This document shows positions 1-11,064 of a stretch of 64,000 nt of DNA, piece by piece. Positions within the stretch are counted from its first letter, which is position 1. Every line of letters begins with the position of its first letter. Source of the DNA: Prorocentrum cordatum (lineage: Eukaryota; Sar; Dinophyceae; Prorocentrales; Prorocentraceae). The notes beneath the pieces were generated by a model, which saw nothing but the letters and a program-made list of their open reading frames with translations, made no database searches and was not told the DNA's origin. The position numbers and the translations under genes were made by a program. The DNA lies in assembly GCA_963575745.1 (NCBI GenBank), contig CAUYUJ010001370.1, forward strand, positions 1 to 64,000, given 5' to 3'.

Positions 1-206
1 CTCCTCCTCCTCCTCCTCCTCCTCCTCCTCCTCCTCATCAGCAGCAGCAGCAGCAGCAGCATCATCAGCATCAGCATCAGCATCAGCATCATCATCATCA
101 TCACCAGCATCATCACCAGCATCATCATCAGCATCAGTTTCATCATCATCACCATAATCATCACCATCATCGTCATCGTCATCATCATAAGCATCATCAT
201 CATCAG

Positions 207-254
<48 letters not shown>

Positions 255-328
255 GTTCATGTTCATCACCATCATCATCACCATCACCATCATCACCATC
301 ACCATCACCATCACCATCACCATCACCG

Positions 329-361
<33 letters not shown>

Positions 362-368
362 GCATCAG

Positions 369-404
<36 letters not shown>

Positions 405-443
405 TATTATTCCCCTCGTCCTCCTCCTCCTCCTCCTCCCCAA
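1..443. repeat. CTC / CAG / CAT microsatellite block
   Basis: Trinucleotide tracts follow one another: CTC (1-37), CAG (41-60), a long CAT/CAG/CAC mixture (61-410) and CCT (411-443). The open frames here encode only runs of Ile, Met or Ser and are not genes. Confidence 0.95.
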
Positions 444-784
444 ACCTCGGACCTGGCCAGGCTGGTGCCAGGGCGGAAGAGCTCCGAGTGCGTGCCGGAG
501 GACTCGGCGACGACGAGCGAGAGCGCGTCGAACCTCACGAACAGTGGCTGCGCAGCGGCGCCCTCGGGCGGGGCCGGCTGGGTGTCCGAGCTGCTGCTGG
601 GCGAGGGAGGGCGAAAGGGAAGGGACTGGCTCACAAGATAACGTGATCATTATCTTCATCGTTGTTGTCGGTGCTCGCCGTCATCGAAGAGTGGTAGCGC
701 TCTGACCGTGATATTTGGCGGTGGCGTTGTAAAATATCGCTGTTGTCGGTATCGGTGTTATCGTTGGCATGCCCACATAATGAG
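444..784. other. Unassigned spacer
   Basis: A GC-rich stretch between two microsatellite blocks. I see no gene, RNA or element in it. Confidence 0.5.
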
Positions 785-1280
<496 letters not shown>

Positions 1281-1396
1281 TCAAGTCTCGAAGGTCCGCG
1301 CGGATCGCTTGGGTCAGAGCTGGGACCCCCCTACCCGTTTCGCATAAAAAGGGGGGGGGTCCAACGCCGATCCAAGAATTCCGCGCCGGTCCAAGC
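1281..1396. mobile_element. Small inverted-repeat element, family C, copy 1
   Basis: The left end (GGTCCGCGCGGATCGCTTGG) and the right end (CCGATCCAAGAATTCCGCGC) are imperfect reverse complements. The same ends recur at 11.55-12.01, 12.65-12.79, 36.24-36.38, 46.64-46.77 and 52.84-52.95 kb. It has no coding capacity, so it is MITE-like. Confidence 0.65.
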
Positions 1397-1474
1397 TGTA
1401 TGTTTCCGTCGCCTCCTGCTCCCCCAGATTTAGAGGAAAGAGAACTCTGCACATACACCGATTCTGGCCAGGCC

Positions 1475-1554
1475 CATCCTGAGCCCAGGATCGGTGCATA
1501 CGCCCTCTTACCTTGGCCAGGAGGGTATGTGCACCGATCCTGGGTCAAGGATGG
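1475..1554. repeat. Inverted repeat (hairpin)
   Basis: Arms of about 27 bp at 1475-1502 and 1526-1554 share the core CCCAGGATCGGTGCA and its complement, around a 23-nt centre. A further direct copy of the core lies at about 1562-1575. Confidence 0.75.
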
Positions 1555-1599
1555 GCGTTGTCAGGATCGGTGCATGTGCATACACCCCGCGAAATGCTT

Positions 1600-3950
1600 A
1601 AGAAATCATGGGTTAAGAAATTCAGAGTCTCAGAATTTGAATAAAAGCACAGAGTTCCTCTGAAAATCTTAGGATTTACATTGAAACATTAAGAATAGTC
1701 GAGACTCTGGCCGAAAACGTAAGTTTTCTTAAGCATCGCCTAGGGTGTACATCTCTTCCCCCGAAGACTGGCCCATGCAGGGGCAGACGTCGACACCCCC
1801 ATCGCCAGCTCATCGCCGATCGGGGGCCCGGGGGGCTCCCAATCCCCCCGAGGGGAGCGCGCGGCCTCGCCCTCGAGGGCCTGCCGCCGACCCCTCGGCG
1901 ACGCACCGCCGACTCCAGTCCGGGTCAAGGCTCCTCCAGGCCCCCTCGCGTGGCGACAAAATCGCGACGGGCAATTGTTCGCTGTTCTCGGCCTCTCGGG
2001 GCCCCTCCCGGGCCTCGGGACTGTTCAGAAACGACTCGGTTCCTGGGGAAGGGGTCCAGACCTCTCGGGGTCGACGTTGTGCAAAAATCGCAACGCCGCG
2101 GGTCTGGGTCCGAACCCGACCCCCACCAACCAGAGAGTTTCCTGATCGATGGGAGGCAGGGGTGTTGGGATGTCGCCACACGCTCCACGAATTCCGAGCC
2201 CTCCTCCCGCCGCCCATCGAGTTCACATTAAGTGTGTTTCTCGGCTCGTGTATGTTGTCGTTGCTCAAGGGTGAAGTTGCCCGAGCCGTTGACCGGCGAA
2301 GGTAGGGTTCGGATTTCGCCGCCGGCCAGCTCAGACAGTGGCGGCGCTGTCGCCCAGCCCACGGTCCCCCCAAACTCGGTCGCCCGGCCCCTCTGGGGGA
2401 CCATCCTGGCCCATTTGCCGAGGCAGGTCCAGCCGTGGCGACGAGAAGCCTCCCGAGCTGCGTCCAGCCGCGGCGAGGATGGGGCCGACCGAAAGCCAAC
2501 CACCGCCGCCTCAGCTTGCCCCTCGGATTGCTCTGGCGTGTCGACATCTCGGCGGATCCCGCCGCCCCCTGTCGGCGCCCCTCGCTGGACGAGTTGCCCG
2601 CGCGGCGGGCTGGTGGGCCGTCTGAGCTGCTGCCGATGGACTCGCTCGCGGCGACGGCGGGCGTGCCGAGCCGCGCGGATGGCGACTCGGCCCGGGCGGC
2701 GCGCGGGCCCTTCACCTCTGTCGGGGGCGCACGCGCCGGGCGGGGGGGGGGTCCGGACCTCCGGCAGGGTCTGCCATGTGCTCTGGCGCCCCGAAGCCGT
2801 GTGGTGACGGACCGTGTGGTGACCTCGGAGCCCTCAACGGCCTCACCGCGCGGTCTGTCAACGCACGGCGCTGGGGCTTCGCAAGCCAAGCTCGTCCTCG
2901 GAGAACGACCCGAATTCCAAAACCGTGCGGCGACCCCGAATCCCCACCGACTCACCATGCCGGCGGTTTATTTCTATTCTGGGTTTCAACATTTGGCCAA
3001 GAGTGTGGAGGGGGGTCAGGGTCTCGGCCGGTGCTTCGTCGGTCTGCTGTTACCAGTCGCGCAAGCAGACTGGGACAGAGGGGCCCTGACCAGCCGACAA
3101 AAGCAGCCGCCACGAGCGACCAATACCTGCTATACGAAGGGGGGGGCCGAGGGCCCGCGCAGATCGGCGAAACACTAAGTAATCATTCGCTGCGTGGGGC
3201 TCCCCATATGCGCATCTATTTGCATGGATCGTTTTCGCCGTGAGTGTCCAGGCGCACAAGTTGTTGAATACAAGCGGGCTTGAATATTGACAGACAGGGC
3301 GTGAATCTAACTGTGAACGAGTTGGAGTGAATGAATCTCAGTAGCACGAGTGACTCTATGCGCATGAGTCTGAGCATGTCTAAGCTTGGGCGTATGTGCG
3401 CGTCAGTGGCCTGATCATGACTGAGGGGCGTGACTGAATCGAAATGGCCACGCGATCCCTCCCTCCGTGATGAAGCGAAGACTACATTCCCAGGACAAAA
3501 GTTTTTTCCTCTTGGGCCCGGAACGACGGGTTGAAGTCTTGAGCAGACGCGCATGAGATAACCGCCATCGGATCCCATGAAATAAGCGCGGATCCTAGAG
3601 TGTCTTTGGTGTCTGTTTCGGTGGATCCGATTTTCGACCGCGCGGGTCCGATTTCGGAGTTGCTGGATCCGTGTTCGGTCTTATTGTTGACGGCGGATCA
3701 GATTTTTACCCCGTTTAAAATTTTGATTATTAGCGTAAAAAAAGGGAAACCCGAGGAAATCGGACCCGCGGACCCCGGAACCCGACCGTGAGGGTTCGGT
3801 CATTGACTTCCAACTCATCATCGTCATTTGCACCTCAAGAGGACAATCTTACATCCCGCGTAAGTAACGGTGCTCGTGCAAACGTCGTGCGAAGCCCTTG
3901 CGCTTCTTTGGCTGCCGCAGAAGATCTCACGCAGTGGCTGGAGCGTGATA
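1600..3950. other. No gene seen; GC-rich intergenic sequence
   Basis: Long frames occur on both strands because stops are rare at this GC content, but none shows a domain or plausible composition. About 1990-2110 resembles, in reverse, stretches near 36.45, 50.3 and 57.65 kb, so it is probably a decayed dispersed repeat. From 3.2 to 3.95 kb the sequence is less GC-rich and featureless. Confidence 0.5.
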
Positions 3951-4600
3951 CAGCCAGCCACCACGGGGAGGAGAGGTCCGATCGCTAGGAACATACGTAA
4001 AGCGCTTAGGACCGGAACCACAGGAGAGAGGCAATGTATAGGACCATACGTAAAACACCAAGAACTCGTACCCCAGAAGATGCTCAATCTATAGGAGCAC
4101 ATGGAAACACACATAGGATTCATGCCACACAAAAAAAAGCAGCACATGCGTAAACCTCAAACAGGACTCGCGCCCCAAGAGAATCCCAATCTACAGGAAC
4201 ATACGTAAAACAAGTGAAACTGGAGCCATTCCTGTGGCCTCCTCGGGCCTCCTGGGGCCTCATGGAGCTTCCTGGAGGCTCCAGGCCTCCTGGTGCCTCC
4301 TGGAGCCTTCTGTGGCGTCCTGGGGCGTCCTGGGGCTCCTGGAACCTCTGGGGGCCTCCTGGGGCCTCCTCGTGCCTCCTGGCGCCTGGGGCCTCCTTGG
4401 GGGGATTCGCGCCCCGGGAGAAGCCTCATCTATAGGAACCTGCGTAAAAGCACTTCACAGGAGAAGGGCAATCTATGGACTCGTTCCCCAGGAGAGGCCC
4501 AATCCATAGAAACATAGGGTTGGAACCACAGGGGGGAGGGGCAGTCTGTAGGGACATGCGTGAAACACCTAACATTAGGAATGAACGCAGACGGGCCTGG
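3950..4600. repeat. Decayed tandem repeat with a recurring ACATACGTAAA motif
   Basis: The motif GGAACATACGTAAA or close variants recurs at irregular 60-130 bp intervals (about 3989, 4041, 4196 and 4435), each near AATCTATAGGA. Inside it (4225-4395) lies a run of GGGGCCTCCTGG-type 11-12-mers that also appears at 47.3 kb. Confidence 0.6.
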
Positions 4601-5010
4601 CCACTAGAACAAGCAAGCCGCTCGAAACATCCTGGCAGTCTGGGTCTCCTGGGGTGCGGAAACCAGCGAGAAGTCCTCAACATCTGCTCCGAAAGCAGAG
4701 GATGTTGGGTTAGTAAACAAGCGCACCGCTAGAGACGTCCCCGAAATTTGGGCGCGAACGGAGGAATGAGATACTCCCTGGCGTCCCCCATTGGGGGTGC
4801 GGAAACCAGCGCATCGCTCTAGACATCCTCGACACCTGGTCTGAACACAGACAACTCTGGCAACTAAAGCAACCAAGCCGCTCGAGACATCAATGCAATC
4901 TGGGCCCCCTGGGGTGCGAAAACCAGCGCCTCGCCCGAGACAGTTTCAAACTCTGCTCCGAAAGCGGAGGCTGTTCGGCATGAAAGCAAGCAAATCGCCT
5001 AAGACATCCA
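4600..5010. repeat. Degenerate tandem repeat, units about 110-130 bp
   Basis: Three to four units share GGGTGCG(G)AAACCAGCG, CTGCTCCGAAAGC and CTCGAGACATC. No coding signal. Confidence 0.6.
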
Positions 5011-5042
5011 CACAATCTAGACGCGAACGGGCCCGTGCAATA

Positions 5043-5064
5043 CCCATCATCATCACCATCATCG

Positions 5065-5121
<57 letters not shown>

Positions 5122-5240
5122 GCATCGTCATCATCATCATCATCAGCATCATCATCAGCGGCATCATCATCATCATCATCAGCATCATCAGCATCAGCAT
5201 CAGCATCATCATCATCATCATCATCATCATCAGTATCAGT

Positions 5241-5295
<55 letters not shown>

Positions 5296-5440
5296 GCATC
5301 ATCATCATCATCATCATCAGGACATTAGCAGCACCATCATCAGCATCGGCAGCAGCAGCATCACCATCATCAGTATCAGAACATCATCATCATCAGCATC
5401 AGCATCAGCATCATCATCATCATCAGCAGCAGCAGCATCA
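5043..5440. repeat. CAT/CAG microsatellite
   Basis: Almost pure CAT repeat with interspersed CAG. It produces poly-Ile, poly-Ser and poly-Met frames that are not genes. Confidence 0.95.
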
Positions 5441-5496
5441 TCATAGACTGAGTGGTGACCCTGAGTGCGACTCTGAGTGACACTGAGGAGTGTGAG

Positions 5497-5540
5497 TGAG
5501 GAGGAGGAGGAGGAGGAGGAGGAAGAGGAGGAGCAGGAGG
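5497..5540. repeat. GGA microsatellite
   Basis: A GAG/GGA tract of about 40 bp. Confidence 0.9.
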
Positions 5541-6659
5541 AGGGTCCTCGGCGCCGCGAAAGCAGTAACAGGACCCCCGTCCTCAGGACCTGGGGAACAC
5601 GCGGCGACCCTGCGGCGTGGTCACCACCACACCCTTTTGTTGGGGGGGCCCGCGAGGCTCCGTCGGGGGCGCGCCTCTTTCTCTTCCGCTCCTTCGGCCT
5701 CCGAGGGGCCCCGCTTCCGGGCCCCGGGGCCGCAGGCACGGACATCCCGGACGAAGGAGCTGCGGTCAAGAACCCAAATGAGGACGCGCGGTAAGGACGC
5801 AAGACCCTTGGAAGCCGAAGTTGGGGTTTCTGGGGCGGCGGACGACGAAAACCCTGAGGACGCAAGAGCAAAGAAGAGCAAGGACGCAAGGGTACCCTGA
5901 GCAAAGTCGCGCGTCCTTATTGGGGTTTTCGACTGTACCCATGGGGTTCTGTGGTTTCTTCCTCTCCGCCCTCCTTCTGCTGCCGTTCCTTCTCTATCGT
6001 TTATTGGGGAAAATCCTGGTCTAGATTTTTTGAGTCCAAGGTCAATAGTTTACGAGTGTTCAGCTCTATACAGACCTACTTTCGCCGTTACATTTGCCAA
6101 TTCCAAAGCGATCGATGTAACGTAATATCAATAAGTTCAAACATGGTTTCCAACAGACTTGCAATAGAGAAAACGGTGAGGTAGGGACCACATCACAGGA
6201 AAAAACTCGAGCACCCAGAAAAGGATAGTAACAGCGTCTGCCCGACACGCTAGCGAAGTGTCGAATGAGTGTCGCCTCCCGAGGCCCGACATGTGAAATC
6301 CCTTCAGTTGGGGTACGTTCCTGGTGCTCGAAATTCTTCCAGGCTGTCAAGGCTAGAGTAAGTAGGAAAATCATCATCCTGGGGAAGGGATCGGGACATC
6401 CAGGGCCGCGTTATGAACAAATCACGTCGTCGAATGTCTGGAAGTCAGACGAGTGCGTAACACATGGCAGTGCCACTCCCCTGCCCTCGTCGCTGTGGCG
6501 GGATGTCATGACTGGAGTCTCAGACTCTGGACCCCATCTTGCTGCCACGTTTCTCGAGCCGGATCGGTCTGTGAGGGTCACGGGCCCGAATCTGGGCGAA
6601 ATCGCCAGGCTCGAAAAATTATTCTGGCGAAGGGCCCAGCAATTTGCAGTTGTGAATAT
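5541..6659. other. No gene seen
   Basis: About 1.1 kb, GC-rich at first and more balanced after 5.9 kb. Frames on both strands are short and domain-free. Nothing assignable. Confidence 0.5.
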
Positions 6660-8190
6660 CGACGTTGTGGGTATCGCCTTCGGTGGATCTCTATATGGGG
6701 CCAAGAAGCGTGTAAAGGATGTGCCGAAATGGGGCGGGGACGCATGCGGGCGCAGCCATCGAGGTCTTCGGTGGCGCTCCATATGGGGCCACCAAACGTG
6801 TTAGGGGTGTGCCGAAATAGAGCGGGGCCGCCATGCGAACGTCGCCACCTGGGCCTTCGGTGGAGCTTCCTGTGGGGCCACGAAACGCCAGAGGGGTATG
6901 CCGAGATGGATGTGGGGGGGGACGCAGGCGAACGTCGCCACTGGGGCCTTCGGTGGAGCTCCCTATGGGGTCACGAAACGCGTGATGGGTTTGCCGAAAT
7001 GTGCGAGAGGTGATGCATGTGATCATAGCCAGTGGGGCATTCGGTGGAGCTCCATATGGGGCCACGAAACGCTGCACTGGGTGGCGCGGGACGCATGTGG
7101 TCACAGCCTCTGGGGCCTACGGTGGAGCTCCCTCTGGCGCCACGCAACGCCGCACTGCGTGGCGCGGGACGCATGTGGTCACAGCAACTGTGGCCTTCGG
7201 TGGAGCCCCGATACGGGGCCACGAAATGTCGTACTGGGTGGCGCGGGACGCATGTGGTCACAGCCACTTGGGCCTACGGTGGAGCTCCCTGCGGGGCCAC
7301 GAAGCGCTGCACTGGGTGGCGTGGGACGCATGTGGTCACAGGCACTGGGGCCTTTGATGCAGCTCCCTCTGGCGCCACGCAACGCCATACTAGGTGGCGC
7401 GGGATGCATGTGATCACAGCCACTGGGGCCTTCGGTGGAGCCCCCATATGGGGCCACGCAACGCCGTACTGGCAGTGGGTGGCGCGGGACGCATGTGGTC
7501 ACAGCCTCTTGGGCCTACGGTGGAGCTCCCTATGGGGCCACGAAACCCCATACTGGGTGGTGCGGGACGCATGTGGTCAGAGCCAACGGGGCCTTTGGTG
7601 GAGCTCCCTACGGGGCCACGCAACGCCGTACTGGGTGGCGCGGGACGCATGTGGTCACAGCCACTTGGGCCTACAATGGAGCTCCCTGCGGGGCCACGAA
7701 GCGCTGCACTGGGTGGCGTGGGACGCATGTGGTCACAGGCACTGGGGCCTTTGGTGCAGCTCCCTCTGGCGCCACGCAACGCCATACTAGGTGGCGCGGG
7801 ATGCATGTGATCACAGCCACTGGGGCCTTCGGTGGAGCCCCCATATGGGGCCACGCAACGCCGTACTGGGTGGCGCGGGACGCATGTGGTCACAGCCTCT
7901 TGGGCCTACGGTGGAGCTCCCTATGGGGCCACGAAACCCCGTACTGGGTGGTGCGGGACGCATGTGGTCAGAGCCAATGGGGCCTTCGGTGGAGCTCCCT
8001 ACGGGGCCACGCAACGCCGTACTGTGTGGCGCGGGACGCATGTGGTCACAGCCACTTGGGCCTACAATGGAGCTCCCTGCGGGGCCACGAAACGCTGTAC
8101 TGAGTGGCGTGAGACGCATGCGATTACAGCCACTGGGGCCTTCGGTGGAGCTCCCTATGGGGCCACAAAACGCTGTACTGGGTGCGGACG
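6660..8190. repeat. Minisatellite, 78-bp unit, about 19 copies, with higher-order structure
   Basis: The unit contains GGACGCATGTGGTCACAGCC, then a GGTGGAGCTCCCTATGGGGC-like segment. Units are divergent at the left end (6660-7000) and regular after 7040. A five-unit block starting at 7321 is repeated from 7718, an offset of 397 bp. Because 78 is a multiple of three and the unit lacks stops, long frames of 26-residue repeats (GGAPYGATKRCTGWRGTHVV) run on both strands. I read these as a by-product of the array, not as a repeat protein. Confidence 0.9.
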
Positions 8191-8330
8191 GCAGAGGCAG
8201 TTATAGGAGGAGGGGGGAGGAGGAGGTGGTGGAGGAGGAGAGGAGAGGAGTCTTGGGGCGCTCTTTTCACAACGAGGACCCGACACCACAGGATGGTTGG
8301 GAATTGCAGCGCCAAGGCCTCAGGGTTCTA

Positions 8331-8520
8331 TAGAGGCCTCTTAGATCGAGTCGGAGTAGATGGGGTCGGAGGATCGCGCCGCATCGCCGATACATCGGCG
8401 ATGCATCGGCGGTGTCGACGTGAAGCAAATCGGGCTGCACATCGAGCCGCATCGGCAATGCATCGGTGATGCGGCGCGATCCTCCGACCCCGTCTACTCC
8501 GACCCCATCTAGGAGGCCTA
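8331..8520. mobile_element. Small inverted-repeat element, family B, copy 1
   Basis: Terminal inverted repeats of about 60 bp, near 88% identical, begin AGGCCTC and share GGGTCGGAGGATCGCGCCGC. The centre is a CATCGGCGATG-type mini-palindrome. There is no ORF. Related copies lie at 28.37-28.55 and 34.57-34.75 kb. Confidence 0.8.
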
Positions 8521-9170
8521 CGTCAGGTTCGTGTCGAGCCGACTTCGGCGCTGGTTTCTGACACCGCGGGGCTCGTTCAACCTTGAACGATCGGCCGTTT
8601 CCGAAACGTCCAAATCGTTCCACATCGAACGATTCTGGGTATTCTGGCTCGCTCGCGGAGCTAACAATTGAATGCCGCTGGCGGGGTCGCCGCCGGTCGA
8701 CACGACACCAACCTACCGTAGGTTCTAAGACCGGCCACGCGCAAGAGCCGCCCAAGGCGAGAGCGACTTCTGGTGCGCGGCTGACTGGCCCCTGCGTGCA
8801 GGGCAGATTTTAAGACATAGAATGTTGAAGAATATTGGATCTTTAATACATGATCAACGTATGAGTAAATCTATGCATGAACTCATCGTTGTTTCTAGTA
8901 CTGAATCCCTGTATTTGTAAGACATGATCCACACGCGGAGCACGTATAAACAAAAACGGCATGGATTAAAAACGGCCCTGCGTGCGGTGCGACGGCAGCG
9001 AGCCGTCTGCCCCGCTCCCCCCCCCCCCCGACGGCAGTGCACCCCGGGGCTGCCGGCAGAGGGCCGCTCCTGCGAACGGCCGAGAAGCAGGCCGGGGGCA
9101 TCTCGGAGGGCAAGGGGCTTCTCAGAAGGGCCCTGAGGTGAGGAGCAAAGATGTTTAGGGGAACGAACAA
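8521..9170. other. No gene seen
   Basis: About 650 bp; 8.82-8.95 kb is AT-richer, and 9.0-9.14 kb carries CTTCTCAGAAGG-type short repeats seen again at 10.4-10.66 and 63.65-63.79 kb. Confidence 0.45.
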
Positions 9171-9232
9171 TGGCAGAAACATAAAAACTCGCAGGTCCGC
9201 GCGAACCTACGAGTTTTTTATGTTTATGCCAT
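9171..9232. repeat. Near-perfect long hairpin
   Basis: Arms 9171-9199 and 9203-9232 pair almost completely (ATAAAAACTCGCAGGTCCGC against AACCTACGAGTTTTTTAT). The inner part resembles family C termini, so this may be two family C ends fused head to head. Confidence 0.7.
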
Positions 9233-9431
9233 TAGCCGTTACCCTACAAAGGTGAGGGGTAACATCGTTGTGCAATAAGTGCCACACATGCGTCGAAAGC
9301 TGAATGGTGCAAGGCACGCGGATCAAGCTGTGCGACTTGAGCTGTGCTGTGCAAGTCATCTGTTGTAAGATGGGTGGCGTACGCTCTGTGGTGCAGAGGT
9401 GGAGCAATCGCTGTTGTGCAGACTACGTTTA

Positions 9432-9588
9432 GGTCGGGCATGTCCCCCTACAGAGGGGGATTTTGGGCGACAAAATGAAACATACCCCAAAAATGCCCCA
9501 CCAGATTCGAAGACAGTCCCCAAAAATCGCCCCCAGACTACTTTTTGACGATTTTTGAGCATGCCTCCTGTGGAGGGACGGGCCCGGC
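9432..9588. mobile_element. Small inverted-repeat element, family A, copy 1
   Basis: The left end GGTCGGGCATGTCCCCCTAC is answered at the right by CCTCCTGTGGAGGGACGGGC. Size 157 bp, no ORF. The same family occurs at 16.53, 35.68 and 46.81 kb. No clear target duplication here. Confidence 0.75.
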
Positions 9589-11064
9589 GTAAGACTGCGT
9601 GGTTCGGGGATGGACAGACCTCCCTTTAGTAAAACGTGGTTTCGTGAAAACGACCTGAGGCCCAAACCTGGCGGGCGCAAGCCTGGAAAATAACGGCCGC
9701 GGCGCCCTCTCGAGAACCGAAGTCGGACAGTTCACTAATCGACGTGTCACTGTTGGGGGTTCTGTCCACCCCCGAGTGGTGCCCTGGCCGTGAGCGCCGA
9801 CGAGGCGCCCGCCCGCGGGCACTGCGCCGAGGGACAACGACAGGGGGGGGGGGGCGGGGGGCACTGGCCTGAAGCGGAGAGGCATCCGACCTGCAGTCGG
9901 CGGTACATCGCCGAGAGATCGGCGATACGAGAGCAGGGGGCCACGCGCGAACCCTCCCCCTGACTCCCCCACGATTTATGAGGGGAGGGTGGGGCTCACT
10001 TCGTGGGGGGGGCAGGGGCAGGGTTCGCATGTGGCCCCCTAAAGAGGGGCCCGACCACAAGAAGCCTTCTCCAGGGAACCCAACCCTGAGACCCCAGGAC
10101 GTCCGCGGGTTTTTGGTGCGGGGACGTCGCGCTTCCCATGTCAAAGCCATCGAAACCCAAGAAACTCAGGGCACCCTCGAGGCACGCAGGGTGCTTCCTG
10201 GCATGGGTCTCCACTGTAGGCCCCCGACAGCAGATCCGCACGTTCCTGAGCGGGGTGGGGCTATCAGACCCCTGTCGGCGGTCAATGGGTGATTGGGGTC
10301 GGTGCATCACTTGTTCCTGATGAGGGGCTCCGTCGGCTATTCGCAAGAGCGACCCTGGGTAAGAGTGGCTTTTGGTAAGAGTGACCTCTGGGCGTCACAG
10401 CGGGCAAGGGGTTTCTCTCGGCGGCGAGCGAGGGGGGGAAGTGAGAAGGAGAAGGCCTCCTCAGAAGGCGGCGGGGACTTCTCAGAAGGCCTCCGGCCTT
10501 CCGGGAAGCTCTCTGTGCCTCCGACCACCTCTCAGAAGGGGCGGGGGGCTCCAGAGCCTCCCGAGAAGGCCCGCCCCCTCTCGCTTCTCCCCCGGGCTGG
10601 CCGCCGATTCTCGGAGCGGCCCTGAGGGGCTTCATCTCGCAAGAGCGACCTTTGTAAAAGGGTGACCTTTGTCGGGGAGACGTAAGACCCGGGTACAGGG
10701 GACTCGGAAATCCCCGACGAGGTCGTCAAAAAGATGACGAGGCCGAGCCTGCATTTTGACGAGGCCTCCCGCTGCAGACATCCCACGAAATTTCTCCTCG
10801 TCAAAATCCGAGGCGCGGTCGTCAAAAAACGATGGCGAACCCGAGTCCTGGCAAACCCGGGTCTTACGTTCCCCCGACTTTGGTGCGCGGCTTCGGGGGC
10901 CGCGGAGGGCCCAGATCCAAGCGCGCGGGCCAGCGCCAGGGGGCCCGCTGCTGTGAGCGGACACGCGTAGAGCCGGCCTAAAAAAGGGCCTCTCGAGAAG
11001 GCGCAGGGGCTCCTCACGAAGGCCCCCCGGGAGCCCCTCCGGCAGCCTCAGAGAGACGCCCCCT
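9589..11064. other. No gene seen; short dispersed repeats
   Basis: GC-rich. Between 10415 and 10660 the motif CTTCTCAGAAGGC and close variants recur at least five times. Poly-G occurs at 9847-9858. Open frames are compositional. Confidence 0.45.

Noticed and set aside
1810-2958. A 382-codon minus-strand frame
   Set aside because: Arg/Gly/Pro-rich, no domain, in a region of rare stops and dispersed repeats.
7001-8333. 26-residue repeat proteins on both strands
   Set aside because: The 78-bp unit has no stop in most frames, so both strands give repeat proteins; no frame is favoured and no host-gene context exists.
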